DNA from: JADGOV01 sp963814355
GTDB lineage: Bacteria; Actinomycetota; Actinomycetes; JADGOV01
Assembly: GCA_963814355.1 (NCBI GenBank)
Contig: CAWFCZ010000002.1
Span: 1 to 64,000, forward strand
Direction: 5' to 3'
Length of the DNA: 64,000 nucleotides
Position numbers and translations under genes: made by a program. The notes beneath the pieces were generated by a model. It was not told the DNA's origin, ran no database searches, and saw nothing but the letters and a program-made list of their open reading frames with translations. Below are positions 33,524-42,261 of this stretch, in pieces (the first letter of the stretch is position 1; each line of letters opens with the position of its first letter).

Positions 33524-35671
33524 GTGTCCGACAAGGCCAGCCCAGCCCCGGCAGCCAGCAGCTCCAAGATGGCCAACACCGAGTCGGCCAACGCCGGGTC
33601 AGCCAACACCGGGTGGACCGACACGGATCGCCTGGCGGTGGACGTTATCCGGGCACTGGCGATGGACGCCGTCGAGGCGGCCGGGTCGGGACACCCGGGC
33701 ACAGCGATGAGCCTGGCCCCGGCCGCGTACCTGCTCTTCCAACGCATTCTGCGGCACGACCCGACCGACCCGGCCTGGATCGGGCGTGACCGCTTCGTGC
33801 TCTCCTGCGGCCATTCCAGCCTGACCCTCTACATCCAGCTCTACCTCTCCGGCTACGGGCTGTCGCTGGAAGACCTCAAGCTGTACCGGCAGTGGGGCAG
33901 CCTAACCCCGGCCCACCCGGAGCACGGGCACACCCTAGGCGTGGAGACCACCACCGGCCCTCTCGGTCAGGGCGTCGGCAACGCGGTCGGGATGGCCATG
34001 GCCGCCCGGCGGGAGCGCGGGCTGTTCGACCCGAACGCCGCGCCCGGAGACAGTGTCTTCGACCACACCATCTACGTCTTCGCCTCCGACGGCGACATGG
34101 AGGAGGGCGTGCAGTCCGAGGCCGCCAGCCTGGCCGGCCACCAGCGGCTGGGTAACCTCGTCCTGCTCTACGACGACAACCACATCTCCATCGAGGGCGA
34201 CACCGAGGTGGCCTTCAGCGAGGACGTCCTGGGCCGCTACGCCGCCTACGGCTGGCACACCCAGCGGGTGGAGGACGTCAACGACGTCGAGGCGGTGCAC
34301 GCCGCCCTGACCACCGCCCGGGACACCACCGATCGGCCGTCGATCATCTCGGTCCGCTCGATCATCGCCTACCCTGCTCCGAACGCCCAGAACACCGGCA
34401 AGGCGCACGGCTCGGCCCTCGGCGCGGCAGAGGTGGCAGCCACCAAGAAGGTGCTCGGCTTCGACCCCGAGGCGTCCTTCGTTGTGCCGGAGGATGTGCT
34501 CACCTCGGCCCGGAAAGTGATCGACCGCGGCCGCGAACTGCACGCGACGTGGCAGCGACGTTTCGACGCCTGGGCGGAGCAGAACCCGGAGCGGTTCGCC
34601 GACTTCTCCCGGATCCGGGCGCGCCGGCTGCCGGACGGCTGGGAGGCCAAGCTGCCGGAGTTCGACCCGGCGAAGCCGATGGCCACCCGCAAGGCCTCCG
34701 GCGAGGTGCTCAACGCCCTCGGACCGGTGCTGCCGGAGTTGTGGGGCGGCTCGGCGGACCTCGCCGAGTCGAACAACACCACGATGGAGGGCGAGGAGTC
34801 CTTCGAGCCCGAAGGAAACCCGAGCGGCACGCCGTACGGCCGGACGCTGCACTTCGGCATCCGGGAGCACGCCATGGGCGCGGTGCTGAACGGGATCGCG
34901 CTGCACGGCGGCACCCGGCCCTACGGCGGCACGTTCCTGGTGTTCAGCGACTACATGCGCCCCGCCGTCCGGCTGGCGGCGTTGATGAAGCTCCCGGTCA
35001 CCTACATCTGGACGCACGACTCGATCGGCCTGGGCGAGGACGGCCCGACCCACCAGCCGATCGAGCAGATCGCCGCCCTGCGGGCGATCCCCGGGCTCGA
35101 CGTGGTGCGCCCGGCCGACGCGACCGAAACCGCGGCCGCCTGGCGCACCATCCTGGAGCGCACCACCTCCCCGGCCGGGCTCTGCCTGACCCGGCAGAAC
35201 GTGCCGGTCATCGACCGCTCGGTCTTCGCGGCCGCCGACCTAGTCGCCCGGGGGGCCTACATCCTCGCCGAGGCCGGCAGCGGCATGCCGCTGGTGCTGC
35301 TGATCGCTACCGGCTCGGAGGTTCCGATCGCGCTGGCCGCCCGCGAACGGTTGGAGGCCGAGGGCACGCCGACCCGGGTGGTGTCCATGCCGTGTCAGGA
35401 GTGGTTCGCCGAGCAGGACCAGGCCTACCGCCAGATGGTGCTGCCGCCTTCCATCCGGGCCCGGGTCTCCATCGAGGCGGCGGCCACCATGGGCTGGCGG
35501 GAATTCGTCGGCGACGACGGCGAGTGTGTGGGCCTCGATCACTACGGCGCGAGCGCGCCGTACGCCATCCTGTACGAGCAGTTCGGCATCACCCCGGAGC
35601 GCGCGGTCGCGGCCGCCCACTCAAGCCTGTCCACGGTCGGGTTGACCTCCGGCTCCACCACCGGAAACTAG
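33524..35671 (+). CDS. tkt: transketolase
   Basis: A 715-residue thiamine-diphosphate enzyme exchanging two-carbon units in the non-oxidative pentose-phosphate pathway. Landmarks are AAGSGHPGTAMSLAP, HPEHGHTLGVETTTGPLGQG, the ThDP motif region SDGDMEEGVQSEAASLAG, the second-domain loop THDSIGLGEDGPTHQP and the C-terminal VSIEAAATMGWREFVG. GTG 33524 follows GGAG with good spacing; the first about 30 residues are a low-complexity Ala/Ser/Asn tail before the conserved part. First gene of the tkt-tal-zwf-opcA-pgl operon. Confidence 0.97.
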   Translation: MSDKASPAPAASSSKMANTESANAGSANTGWTDTDRLAVDVIRALAMDAVEAAGSGHPGTAMSLAPAAYLLFQRILRHDPTDPAWIGRDRFVLSCGHSSLTLYIQLYLSGYGLSLEDLKLYRQWGSLTPAHPEHGHTLGVETTTGPLGQGVGNAVGMAMAARRERGLFDPNAAPGDSVFDHTIYVFASDGDMEEGVQSEAASLAGHQRLGNLVLLYDDNHISIEGDTEVAFSEDVLGRYAAYGWHTQRVEDVNDVEAVHAALTTARDTTDRPSIISVRSIIAYPAPNAQNTGKAHGSALGAAEVAATKKVLGFDPEASFVVPEDVLTSARKVIDRGRELHATWQRRFDAWAEQNPERFADFSRIRARRLPDGWEAKLPEFDPAKPMATRKASGEVLNALGPVLPELWGGSADLAESNNTTMEGEESFEPEGNPSGTPYGRTLHFGIREHAMGAVLNGIALHGGTRPYGGTFLVFSDYMRPAVRLAALMKLPVTYIWTHDSIGLGEDGPTHQPIEQIAALRAIPGLDVVRPADATETAAAWRTILERTTSPAGLCLTRQNVPVIDRSVFAAADLVARGAYILAEAGSGMPLVLLIATGSEVPIALAARERLEAEGTPTRVVSMPCQEWFAEQDQAYRQMVLPPSIRARVSIEAAATMGWREFVGDDGECVGLDHYGASAPYAILYEQFGITPERAVAAAHSSLSTVGLTSGSTTGN

Positions 35672-35703
35672 CGGTACCACCACCCAGAGGGAGCACCCCC
35701 GAC

Positions 35704-36858
35704 ATGAGCACTGTCCCCACCTCCGCTCTGGCGGACTTGTCCGCGGCCGGCGTGTCGATCTGGCTCGATGACCTGTCCCGGGACCGGCTGCGCACCGGCA
35801 ACCTCGCCCAACTCGCCCGAGACTGCTACGTGGTCGGGGTCACCACCAATCCGACCATCTTCCAGAAGGCAATCAGCAGCTCGGACGTGTACGACGACCA
35901 GCTCCGGGACCTCGCGCTGCGCAAGGTCGACGTCGGCGAGGCGCTGCGGGCGATCACTACCGCGGACGTGCGGGCGGCGTGTGACGTGCTGCGGCCGGCG
36001 TACGAGGCGAGCGGCGGGGTCGACGGCCGGGTTTCGATCGAGGTCGACCCGCGGATCGCGCACCACACCGCCGCTACCTCCGCGGAGGCCCGGGCGCTGT
36101 GGTGGCTGGTCGACCGGCCCAATCTGTTCATCAAGATCCCGGCCACCGTGGAGGGACTGCCGGCGATCAGCCAGGCCCTGGCCGAAGGCATCAGCGTCAA
36201 CGTAACCCTGATCTTCAGCTTGACCCGCTACGACGCCGTCATGGAGGCCTTTCTCGACGGGCTGGAGCGGGCCCAGCGGGCGGGCCGCGATCTGGCCACG
36301 CTCGGCTCGGTGGCGTCGTTCTTCGTCAGCCGGGTGGATACCGAGATCGACCAGCGGCTGGACAAGCTGGGCACCGAGGAGGCCAAGGAGCTGCGCGGGC
36401 TGGCGGCCATCGCCAATGCCCGGCTGGCGTACGAACACTACGAAAAGGTGTTCACCTCGGAGCGCTGGCTGGCTCTGGCCGCAGCCGGAGCGAAGCCGCA
36501 GCGCCCGCTATGGGCGTCCACCGGGGTAAAGGATCCGGCCTACGACGACACCCGGTACGTGGTGGAGTTGGTCGCCCCGGGCACGGTAAACACCATGCCG
36601 GAGGCCACCCTGGACGCGGTCGCCGACCATGGCGAGCTGCGCGGTGACACCGTTCGCGGCGGCTACCTGGAAGCGCAGCAGCAGCTGGACCGCCTGGAGA
36701 GCCTGGGCATCAGCTACGACGAGGTGGTCGAGGTGCTGGAGGTCGAAGGGGTCGGCAAGTTCGAGGCCAGCTGGAACGAGCTGATCGAGTCCGTCACCGT
36801 CGAGTTGGAGAAGGTCCGAGCCGAGGTCGACCTTCCCGAGGAGGCGGCCGCCTCATGA
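35704..36858 (+). CDS. tal: transaldolase
   Basis: A 384-residue transaldolase of the longer bacterial type, moving dihydroxyacetone units between sedoheptulose-7-phosphate and glyceraldehyde-3-phosphate. SIWLDDLSRDRL and VGVTTNPTIFQKAI mark the N-terminus, the Schiff-base Lys lies in PNLFIKIPATVEGL, and ISVNVTLIFSLTRY follows. ATG 35704 is preceded by AGAGGGAGCACCC. The stop overlaps a small downstream frame (ATGA, 36855-36858). Confidence 0.97.
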   Translation: MSTVPTSALADLSAAGVSIWLDDLSRDRLRTGNLAQLARDCYVVGVTTNPTIFQKAISSSDVYDDQLRDLALRKVDVGEALRAITTADVRAACDVLRPAYEASGGVDGRVSIEVDPRIAHHTAATSAEARALWWLVDRPNLFIKIPATVEGLPAISQALAEGISVNVTLIFSLTRYDAVMEAFLDGLERAQRAGRDLATLGSVASFFVSRVDTEIDQRLDKLGTEEAKELRGLAAIANARLAYEHYEKVFTSERWLALAAAGAKPQRPLWASTGVKDPAYDDTRYVVELVAPGTVNTMPEATLDAVADHGELRGDTVRGGYLEAQQQLDRLESLGISYDEVVEVLEVEGVGKFEASWNELIESVTVELEKVRAEVDLPEEAAAS

Positions 36859-36908
36859 CGGAGCCGGCTCGGGCCGCCGCCGCGAGGCCAGTGGCGGGCC
36901 ACCGGTGA
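36855..36908 (+). CDS. 17-codon minicistron linking tal and zwf
   Basis: ATG 36855 overlaps the tal stop (ATGA) and its own TGA overlaps the GTG of zwf (GTGA, 36905-36908), so a continuous chain of overlaps joins tal to zwf. The peptide MTEPARAAAARPVAGHR has no known family. It may serve only as a translational bridge, or be the stub of a lost gene; pgi occupies this place in some relatives. Confidence 0.35.
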   Translation: MTEPARAAAARPVAGHR

Positions 36909-38470
36909 AAGCGGGGATCCCGGTCGGTGCGGGGCTGGCGGCCGCAGCGGCGTTGAGCAACCCGCTGCGGGACCCGCGGGACCGCCGGCTGCCGCGGGTT
37001 CCCGACCCGTGCGCCTTGGTCGTCTTCGGGATCACCGGTGACCTGGCGCGTAAGAAGCTCATCCCGGCGATCTACGACCTGGCCAACCGCGGCCTGCTGC
37101 CCCCGGGCTTTGTCCTGATGGGTTTCGCCCGGCGGGACTGGGACACCGGCGACTTCGAAGACATGGCCAAAGACGCCGCTCGCAATGGTGCCCGGACCCC
37201 GTTCCGGGACGACGTCTGGCGGCGGATCGCTGAATCGCTGTGCTTCATCCCCGGCTCCTTCGACGACGACACGGCGTTCGACGAGCTGGCCGAGACGCTC
37301 GTCGAGCTGGAAGTCAGCCACGGCATCGCCGGCAACGCGGCGTTCTACCTCTCCATCCCCCCGGGCGCCTTTCCGGCAGTGCTCAAGCAGCTCGCCCGGA
37401 CCAAGATGGCCGACAACAGCGAGCGCGGCGGGTGGCGGCGGGTGGTGGTGGAGAAGCCGTTCGGCCACGACCTGGCCTCCGGTCGGGAACTCAACGCGCT
37501 GGTCGATGAGGTCTTCACGCCGCAGGACGTCTTCCGGATCGACCACTACCTGGGCAAAGAAACCGTCCAGAACCTGCTGGCGCTGCGCTTCGCCAACACC
37601 ACCTTCGAGCCGATCTGGAACTCGAACTACGTCGACTCGGTGCAAATCACCATGGCCGAGGACGTCGGCATCGGCGGCCGGGCCGGTTTCTACGACAAGG
37701 CGGGCGCGGCCCGCGACGTACTGCAGAACCACTTGCTGCAGTTGCTGGCGCTGACCGCCATGGAAGAGCCGGTCGCCTTCGACGCCGAGGCGCTGCGCAA
37801 CGAGAAGCTCAAGGTGCTCGGGGCGCTGTCGCTGCCGGAGGATCTGGGGACCCACGCGGTGCGCGGCCAGTACGCCCCCGGGTGGCTGGGTGGCGAGCGG
37901 GTGAACGGGTATTTGGAGGAGAAGGACATCCCACCGGATTCCCTTACCGAGACCTACGCCGCCGTGCGGCTGGGTGTGGAGACCCGCCGCTGGGGCGGCG
38001 TGCCGTTCTACCTGCGTACCGGGAAGCGGCTCCCCCGCCGGGTCACCGAGATCGCGGTGCTCTACAAGCGGGCCCCGCACCTACCTTTCGTGGCCACCGA
38101 TGTGGAGGAGTTGGGGCGCAACCAACTCGTGGTCCGGGTTCAGCCCGACGAGGGACTGACCATGCGCTTCGGCTCCAAGGTGCCCGGCACCACGATGGAG
38201 GTCCGCGACGTCGCCATGGACTTCCTCTACGGTGAGGCGTTCACCGAGTCCTCACCGGAGGCGTACGAGCGGTTGCTGCTCGACGTGCTGCTCGGCGACG
38301 CGACGTTATTCCCGATGCACACCGAGGTGGAGATGTCCTGGCGGGTGCTCGATCCGCTGGAGGAGTTCTGGGCGGGCACCGCGCCGCAGCCGTATCCGGC
38401 CGGCACCTGGGGCCCGGACGCGGCCGAGGAAATGCTGGCGGCCGACGGCCGGGCCTGGCGGCGGCCCTGA
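36905..38470 (+). CDS. zwf: glucose-6-phosphate dehydrogenase
   Basis: A 521-residue G6PD, first step of the oxidative pentose-phosphate pathway, producing NADPH. The nucleotide fold FGITGDLARKKLIPAIYDLA, the active-site RIDHYLGKETVQNLLALRF, and EPFG-like VVVEKPFGHDLASG are all present. GTG 36905 overlaps the minicistron stop; the first 35 residues before DPCALVVFG are a variable extension. The stop overlaps opcA (TGATG). Usually requires OpcA for full activity in Actinobacteria. Confidence 0.97.
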   Translation: MKAGIPVGAGLAAAAALSNPLRDPRDRRLPRVPDPCALVVFGITGDLARKKLIPAIYDLANRGLLPPGFVLMGFARRDWDTGDFEDMAKDAARNGARTPFRDDVWRRIAESLCFIPGSFDDDTAFDELAETLVELEVSHGIAGNAAFYLSIPPGAFPAVLKQLARTKMADNSERGGWRRVVVEKPFGHDLASGRELNALVDEVFTPQDVFRIDHYLGKETVQNLLALRFANTTFEPIWNSNYVDSVQITMAEDVGIGGRAGFYDKAGAARDVLQNHLLQLLALTAMEEPVAFDAEALRNEKLKVLGALSLPEDLGTHAVRGQYAPGWLGGERVNGYLEEKDIPPDSLTETYAAVRLGVETRRWGGVPFYLRTGKRLPRRVTEIAVLYKRAPHLPFVATDVEELGRNQLVVRVQPDEGLTMRFGSKVPGTTMEVRDVAMDFLYGEAFTESSPEAYERLLLDVLLGDATLFPMHTEVEMSWRVLDPLEEFWAGTAPQPYPAGTWGPDAAEEMLAADGRAWRRP

Positions 38471-39549
38471 TGGCCACGCTGTGGGAGACCAACGTCTCTG
38501 AGATCGTCAAGGGGCTGTCCGCGGAACGCCGGATGGCCGGTGCGGTGGCGTTCGGAGTCGTGCTCACCCTGATCCTGGTGGTCGACGAGCGCCGCGCCGA
38601 GGAGGCCATGGCCGCCGCCGCCGAGGGCGTCGCGGCGCATCCCTGCCGGCTGCTCGTCGTCATCCGCCGGCAACCCGACGCGACCAATGCCCGCCTCGAC
38701 GCCGAGGTGACGGTAGGCGGCCGGCTGGGTACCGGTGAGTCGGTCGTGCTGCGGATGTACGGCCGGCTGGCCCGCAACGCCGAGTCCGTCGTGCTGCCGC
38801 TGCTGGCACCCGACACCCCAGTGGTCACCTGGTGGTACGGGGTGCCGCCACAGAAGACCGGCACCGACCCGCTCGGCAAGCTGGCGAACCGGCGGATCAC
38901 CGACACCGCGCTGGCCGGCGATCCACTGCGGGCGCTGAAGGAGCGTGCTGCGGACTACACCGCCGGCGACACCGACCTGGCCTGGAGCCGGCTGACGCCT
39001 TGGCGCTCTGTGCTGGCGGCCGCCTTCGATTCCATCGCCGGCCGGCCGGGGAAGATCAGGGTGGCCGCCGAGGCCGGCAACCCCAGCGCGACGCTGCTCT
39101 GCGGCTGGTTGAAATCCCGCCTGGGCGTCGACGTCGAACTGGCCGTCTCCAGCGGACCGGGCATCACCGAGGCGTACGTGCGGGTCGACCCGGCGCACGA
39201 CGTCCTGGTCGACGGAGACGGGGCGGACGAGCCCATCGAGGTACGCCTGACCCGGAACGACGGGCGGACCGCCATCCTGTGCCGCAGCCGGCAGCCGGAT
39301 CGATTCCTGCCGCTCGCCCGCCGCGATGTCGGCGACCTCATCGGCGAGGAGTTGCGCCGGCTGGACGCCGACCAGATCTACGCTGCCGCCCTCGCCGCGA
39401 CCACCGGCCGCCGCACGTCGCTTCGCCGGCCCAGCCCCAGCCAGGTGCAGCGCGGCCAGAGCAACCGGCGCAGCACGCCGAGTCGGCGGACACCGGCGGA
39501 GGCCACCGCCGAACGGGCCGCGCGCAACGCCGGCGGCGCTCCGACGTGA
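38470..39549 (+). CDS. opcA: OpcA, glucose-6-phosphate dehydrogenase assembly protein
   Basis: A 359-residue OpcA, needed for assembly or activation of Zwf. The pattern TLWETNVSEIVKGLSAER at the start and MYGRLARNAESVVLPLLAPDTPVVTWW in the middle are characteristic. The last about 60 residues are a basic, Arg/Ser/Thr-rich tail (RRTSLRRPSPSQVQRGQSNR) beyond the conserved domain. Starts on the last base of the zwf stop, ends overlapping the pgl GTG. Confidence 0.94.
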   Translation: MATLWETNVSEIVKGLSAERRMAGAVAFGVVLTLILVVDERRAEEAMAAAAEGVAAHPCRLLVVIRRQPDATNARLDAEVTVGGRLGTGESVVLRMYGRLARNAESVVLPLLAPDTPVVTWWYGVPPQKTGTDPLGKLANRRITDTALAGDPLRALKERAADYTAGDTDLAWSRLTPWRSVLAAAFDSIAGRPGKIRVAAEAGNPSATLLCGWLKSRLGVDVELAVSSGPGITEAYVRVDPAHDVLVDGDGADEPIEVRLTRNDGRTAILCRSRQPDRFLPLARRDVGDLIGEELRRLDADQIYAAALAATTGRRTSLRRPSPSQVQRGQSNRRSTPSRRTPAEATAERAARNAGGAPT

Positions 39550-40328
39550 CCGGGAGGTCGGTGGTCGTCCACCGGGATGCCACCCTGCTGGCCCGGGCGG
39601 TCGCCGCCCGATTGATCACGGGTCTGGTGGACGCCCAGGCGGCCAGGGGTTCGGCATCCGTGGTGCTCACCGGCGGTGGGATCGGCATCGCGGTGCTGCG
39701 GGAACTTCGGGGCGCGCCGGCCCGGGACGCCGTCGACTGGCGCCGGCTGGACGTGTGGTGGGGCGACGAGCGCTACCTGCCTGCCAACGACGGGGAACGC
39801 AACGAGACCCAAGCCCGGGACGCCTTGCTCGACGCGGTCGACCTCGACCCGGCCCGGGTCCACCCGATGCCGGCGGCCGATCTCGCGGGTGGCGGCGGAG
39901 ACCCGGAAGCCGCGGCCTCGGCCTATGCCGCCACGCTGGCAGCCGCGGCCCGTCCGGAGGACCACGGCCCGGTGCCGAGCTTCGACATCCTGATGCTCGG
40001 CATCGGTCCCGACGGGCACGCCGCCTCACTCTTCCCCGAGGCACCGGGCACCTACGACGACCGGCCGGTGATCGCAGTCCGCGGGGCGCCCAAGCCACCA
40101 CCGAACCGGCTGTCCCTGACCTTCGGCTCGATCAACTCCGCCCGCGCGGTGTGGCTGTTGGCCGCCGGTACGGAGAAAGCCGGCGCGGTGCGCCTTGCGT
40201 TGTCTGGGGCCGGGCGGGTGCAGGTACCGGCGGCCGGTGTGGCGGGTCGGTCGGCGACGTTGTGGCTGCTCGACCGGGCGGCCGCGGCCCACCTTCCCGC
40301 GAACCTCGCCCGGCCGGCTTCCCCGTAG
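39546..40328 (+). CDS. pgl: 6-phosphogluconolactonase
   Basis: A 260-residue lactonase hydrolysing 6-phosphogluconolactone after Zwf. SVVLTGGGIGIAVLREL, DVWWGDERYLPANDGERNE and the catalytic-region FDILMLGIGPDGHAASLFP are conserved. GTG 39546 overlaps the opcA stop (GTGA). It is the last gene of the operon, ended by the hairpin at 40334-40356. Confidence 0.95.
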   Translation: MTGRSVVVHRDATLLARAVAARLITGLVDAQAARGSASVVLTGGGIGIAVLRELRGAPARDAVDWRRLDVWWGDERYLPANDGERNETQARDALLDAVDLDPARVHPMPAADLAGGGGDPEAAASAYAATLAAAARPEDHGPVPSFDILMLGIGPDGHAASLFPEAPGTYDDRPVIAVRGAPKPPPNRLSLTFGSINSARAVWLLAAGTEKAGAVRLALSGAGRVQVPAAGVAGRSATLWLLDRAAAAHLPANLARPASP

Positions 40329-40333
40329 GCCTC

Positions 40334-40356
40334 CGCGCCGGTCAGTCCTCGGCGCG
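40334..40356. terminator. bidirectional stem-loop between pgl and rbpA
   Basis: CGCGCCG (40334-40340), a 9-base loop, and CGGCGCG (40350-40356) form a perfect 7-bp stem between two convergent genes, overlapping the rbpA stop. No U-tract follows, as is usual for actinobacterial terminators. Confidence 0.5.
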
Positions 40357-40677
40357 CAGCCTCGCGAGGGCTTCGGCCAGGATCGTGTCCCCGTCCGCGT
40401 CGCTGCGACGCTCCCGGACGTAGGCGAGGTGGGTCTTGTACGGTTCGTTGCGGGGGGCCTGCGGGGCCTCTTCCCGGTTGCGGCCGGCCGGCCAACCGCA
40501 GCGAGGGCAATCCCAGGTGTCCGGGATCGGTGCGTCGACCGCGAACGACGGCCGGGTCTCGTGGCCGTTGGCGCAGAAGAACGCGACCCGGCGACGCGGC
40601 GCCGACTCGCCGCGTTCGGACTCACCCATCGGGCCCGCACCCACCCGGCTCCCCCGAATGGCGTTGCCACCAGCCAT
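40342..40677 (-). CDS. rbpA: RbpA, RNA polymerase-binding protein
   Basis: A 111-residue RbpA, an essential actinobacterial factor that binds RNA polymerase and sigma and stabilises the open complex. The zinc-binding core FFCANGHETRPSF then WDCPRCGWPAG and the sigma-interacting C-terminal KTHLAYVRERRSDADG are present, and GNAIRGSRVGAGPMGE is the N-terminal tail. ATG 40677 follows GGGGAGG by 7 bases. A tandem repeat lies directly upstream. Confidence 0.95.
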   Translation of the reverse strand: MAGGNAIRGSRVGAGPMGESERGESAPRRRVAFFCANGHETRPSFAVDAPIPDTWDCPRCGWPAGRNREEAPQAPRNEPYKTHLAYVRERRSDADGDTILAEALARLRAED

Positions 40678-40712
40678 GTCAGCGCCTCCCCTGTCGTCTC
40701 AAGCGAGCCTGA

Positions 40713-40795
40713 CTACCCTGCCACCCACTCTGCCAACTACCCTGCCACCCACTCAGCCAACTGCCAACTACCCGCCAACCACCCTGCCACCCGCA
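40713..40795 (-). repeat. tandem 24-base repeat upstream of rbpA
   Basis: Two adjacent 24-base units (40713-40736 and 40737-40760) differ at one base; each contains CTACCCTGCCACCCACTC on the plus strand. A third, degenerate unit follows to about 40795. The array is 36 bases from the rbpA start and so overlaps its probable promoter region. On the minus strand each unit carries GGCAGGGTAG. Confidence 0.7.
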
Positions 40796-40897
40796 AGCGA
40801 CGGCGAGCAGGCCACCGCAGCCTGGGTGAAGTGTACGACGCATGGCGAAGCCGCCCGACGCCGAGGCCGCGCCGGGCGGCCGAGGACCCACCACACC

Positions 40898-41128
40898 TTA
40901 CCGCTTGAGCAGCAGTCCAAGCGCGACGATGCAAGCGAACCAGATCAACCCGCAGAAGATAGTGATCCGGTCGAGGTTCTTCTCCACCACGCTAGAGCCG
41001 CCCAGGGAGGAGGAGATGCCGCCGCCGAAGAGGTCGGACAAGCCGCCGCCCTTGCCGCGGTGCAGCAGGATGAACACAACGAGTAGCAAACTGGTGAGGA
41101 TCAGCAGGCCGGACAAGAACACCGTCAC
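40898..41128 (-). CDS. secG: SecG, preprotein translocase subunit
   Basis: A 76-residue SecG: first membrane helix FLSGLLILTSLLLVVFILLH, the conserved cytosolic loop GKGGGLSDLFGGGISSSLGGSS, and a second helix ITIFCGLIWFACIVALGLLL. It assists SecYE in protein export. GTG 41128 is the chosen start (VTVFLSG); no strong ribosome site precedes it. The oppF stop lies only 10 bases upstream, so secG may now be read from the opp transcript. Confidence 0.93.
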   Translation of the reverse strand: MTVFLSGLLILTSLLLVVFILLHRGKGGGLSDLFGGGISSSLGGSSVVEKNLDRITIFCGLIWFACIVALGLLLKR

Positions 41129-41138
41129 CTGACCGAGG

Positions 41139-42179
41139 TTAGATGAGAACCCTCTCCTCGGGGAAATGACAGGCCACCCGATGGTCCGGGGCGATCTGGA
41201 GCAGCGGCGGCTCCACCGTCTTGCAGATCTCCTGTGCCTTCCAGCACCGGGTGTGGAAACGGCAGGCCTGCGGCGGGTTGAGCGGGCTCGGTACGTCACC
41301 CTGCAGCAGGATGCGGTCCCGGTGCTCTTCCTTGGACGGGTCGGGGATCGGCACCGCGGACAGCAAGGCGTGAGTGTAGGGATGCAACGGGTGCTCGTAC
41401 AGGGCGCGGTTCTCCGCGATCTCGACGATCTTGCCGAGGTACATCACGGCGACCGAGTCGGAGATGTGTCGGACCACGGACAGGTCGTGGGCGATGAAGA
41501 CCAGCGCCAGGTTGAACTCGTTTTGCAGGTCCTCCAGCAAGTTGATGACCTGCGCCTGGATGGACACGTCGAGTGCGGAGACCGGTTCGTCGGCGACGAT
41601 CAGCTTGGGCCGCAAGGCGATGGCCCGGGCGACTCCGATCCGCTGGCGCTGGCCGCCGGAGAACTCGTGCGGATACCGGTTGTAGTGTTCGGGGTTGAGG
41701 CCGACCAACTCCAGCAAGTCCTGGACGGCCCGCTTGGTGCCGTTCTCGGTATGCACCTTTTGCAGCTTGTACGGCGCCCCGACGATGGTGCCGATGGTGT
41801 GCCGTGGATTGAGCGACGAGTACGGATCCTGGAAGATCATCTGGAAGTTCCGGCGCAGCGGGCGCAGCTGGCCCTGGCTGAGGTGGCTGATGTCGTCGCC
41901 CTCGAAGGTGACCCGACCGCCGGTCGGCTCCAGCAGCCGCATCGCGACCCGGCCCATGGTGGACTTGCCGCACCCGCTCTCGCCCACCACGCCGAGCGTT
42001 TCACCGGGGCGCACGCTGAAGCTGACCCCGTCAACGGCCTTGACCGCGCCGACCTTGCGCTGGAACAAGATGCCTCGGGTCACCGGGAAGTGCTTCTCTA
42101 GGTTCTCCACCTCGATCAACGGGGTCGTACCCAGGTCGCGCTTCGCGCGAGCCGCCGGCTCACTCGCCGTCGCAGTCAC
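41139..42179 (-). CDS. oppF: OppF, peptide ABC importer ATPase
   Basis: A 346-residue ATPase: VVGESGCGKSTMGR (Walker A), FQDPYSSLNPRHT (Q-loop), FSGGQRQRIGVARAI (signature), LIVADEPVSALDVS (Walker B), HDLSVVRHISD, and the OppF/DppF C-terminal cysteine motif RFHTRCWKAQEICKTVEPPL that in this family can bind an Fe-S cluster. GTG 42179 has GGAGG five bases upstream. Forms the ATPase heterodimer with OppD. Confidence 0.93.
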   Translation of the reverse strand: MTATASEPAARAKRDLGTTPLIEVENLEKHFPVTRGILFQRKVGAVKAVDGVSFSVRPGETLGVVGESGCGKSTMGRVAMRLLEPTGGRVTFEGDDISHLSQGQLRPLRRNFQMIFQDPYSSLNPRHTIGTIVGAPYKLQKVHTENGTKRAVQDLLELVGLNPEHYNRYPHEFSGGQRQRIGVARAIALRPKLIVADEPVSALDVSIQAQVINLLEDLQNEFNLALVFIAHDLSVVRHISDSVAVMYLGKIVEIAENRALYEHPLHPYTHALLSAVPIPDPSKEEHRDRILLQGDVPSPLNPPQACRFHTRCWKAQEICKTVEPPLLQIAPDHRVACHFPEERVLI

Positions 42180-42261
42180 GGCATCCTCCGATGCAACTGG
42201 TCGATGGCGCCACGACAACGTCGAGCCGCGTCGCGCCGCTGCCCTGGGTCCCGGCAGGTAC

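Noticed and set aside
40713..40795. CRISPR array
   Set aside because: Units are directly adjacent without unique spacers and no cas genes are present.
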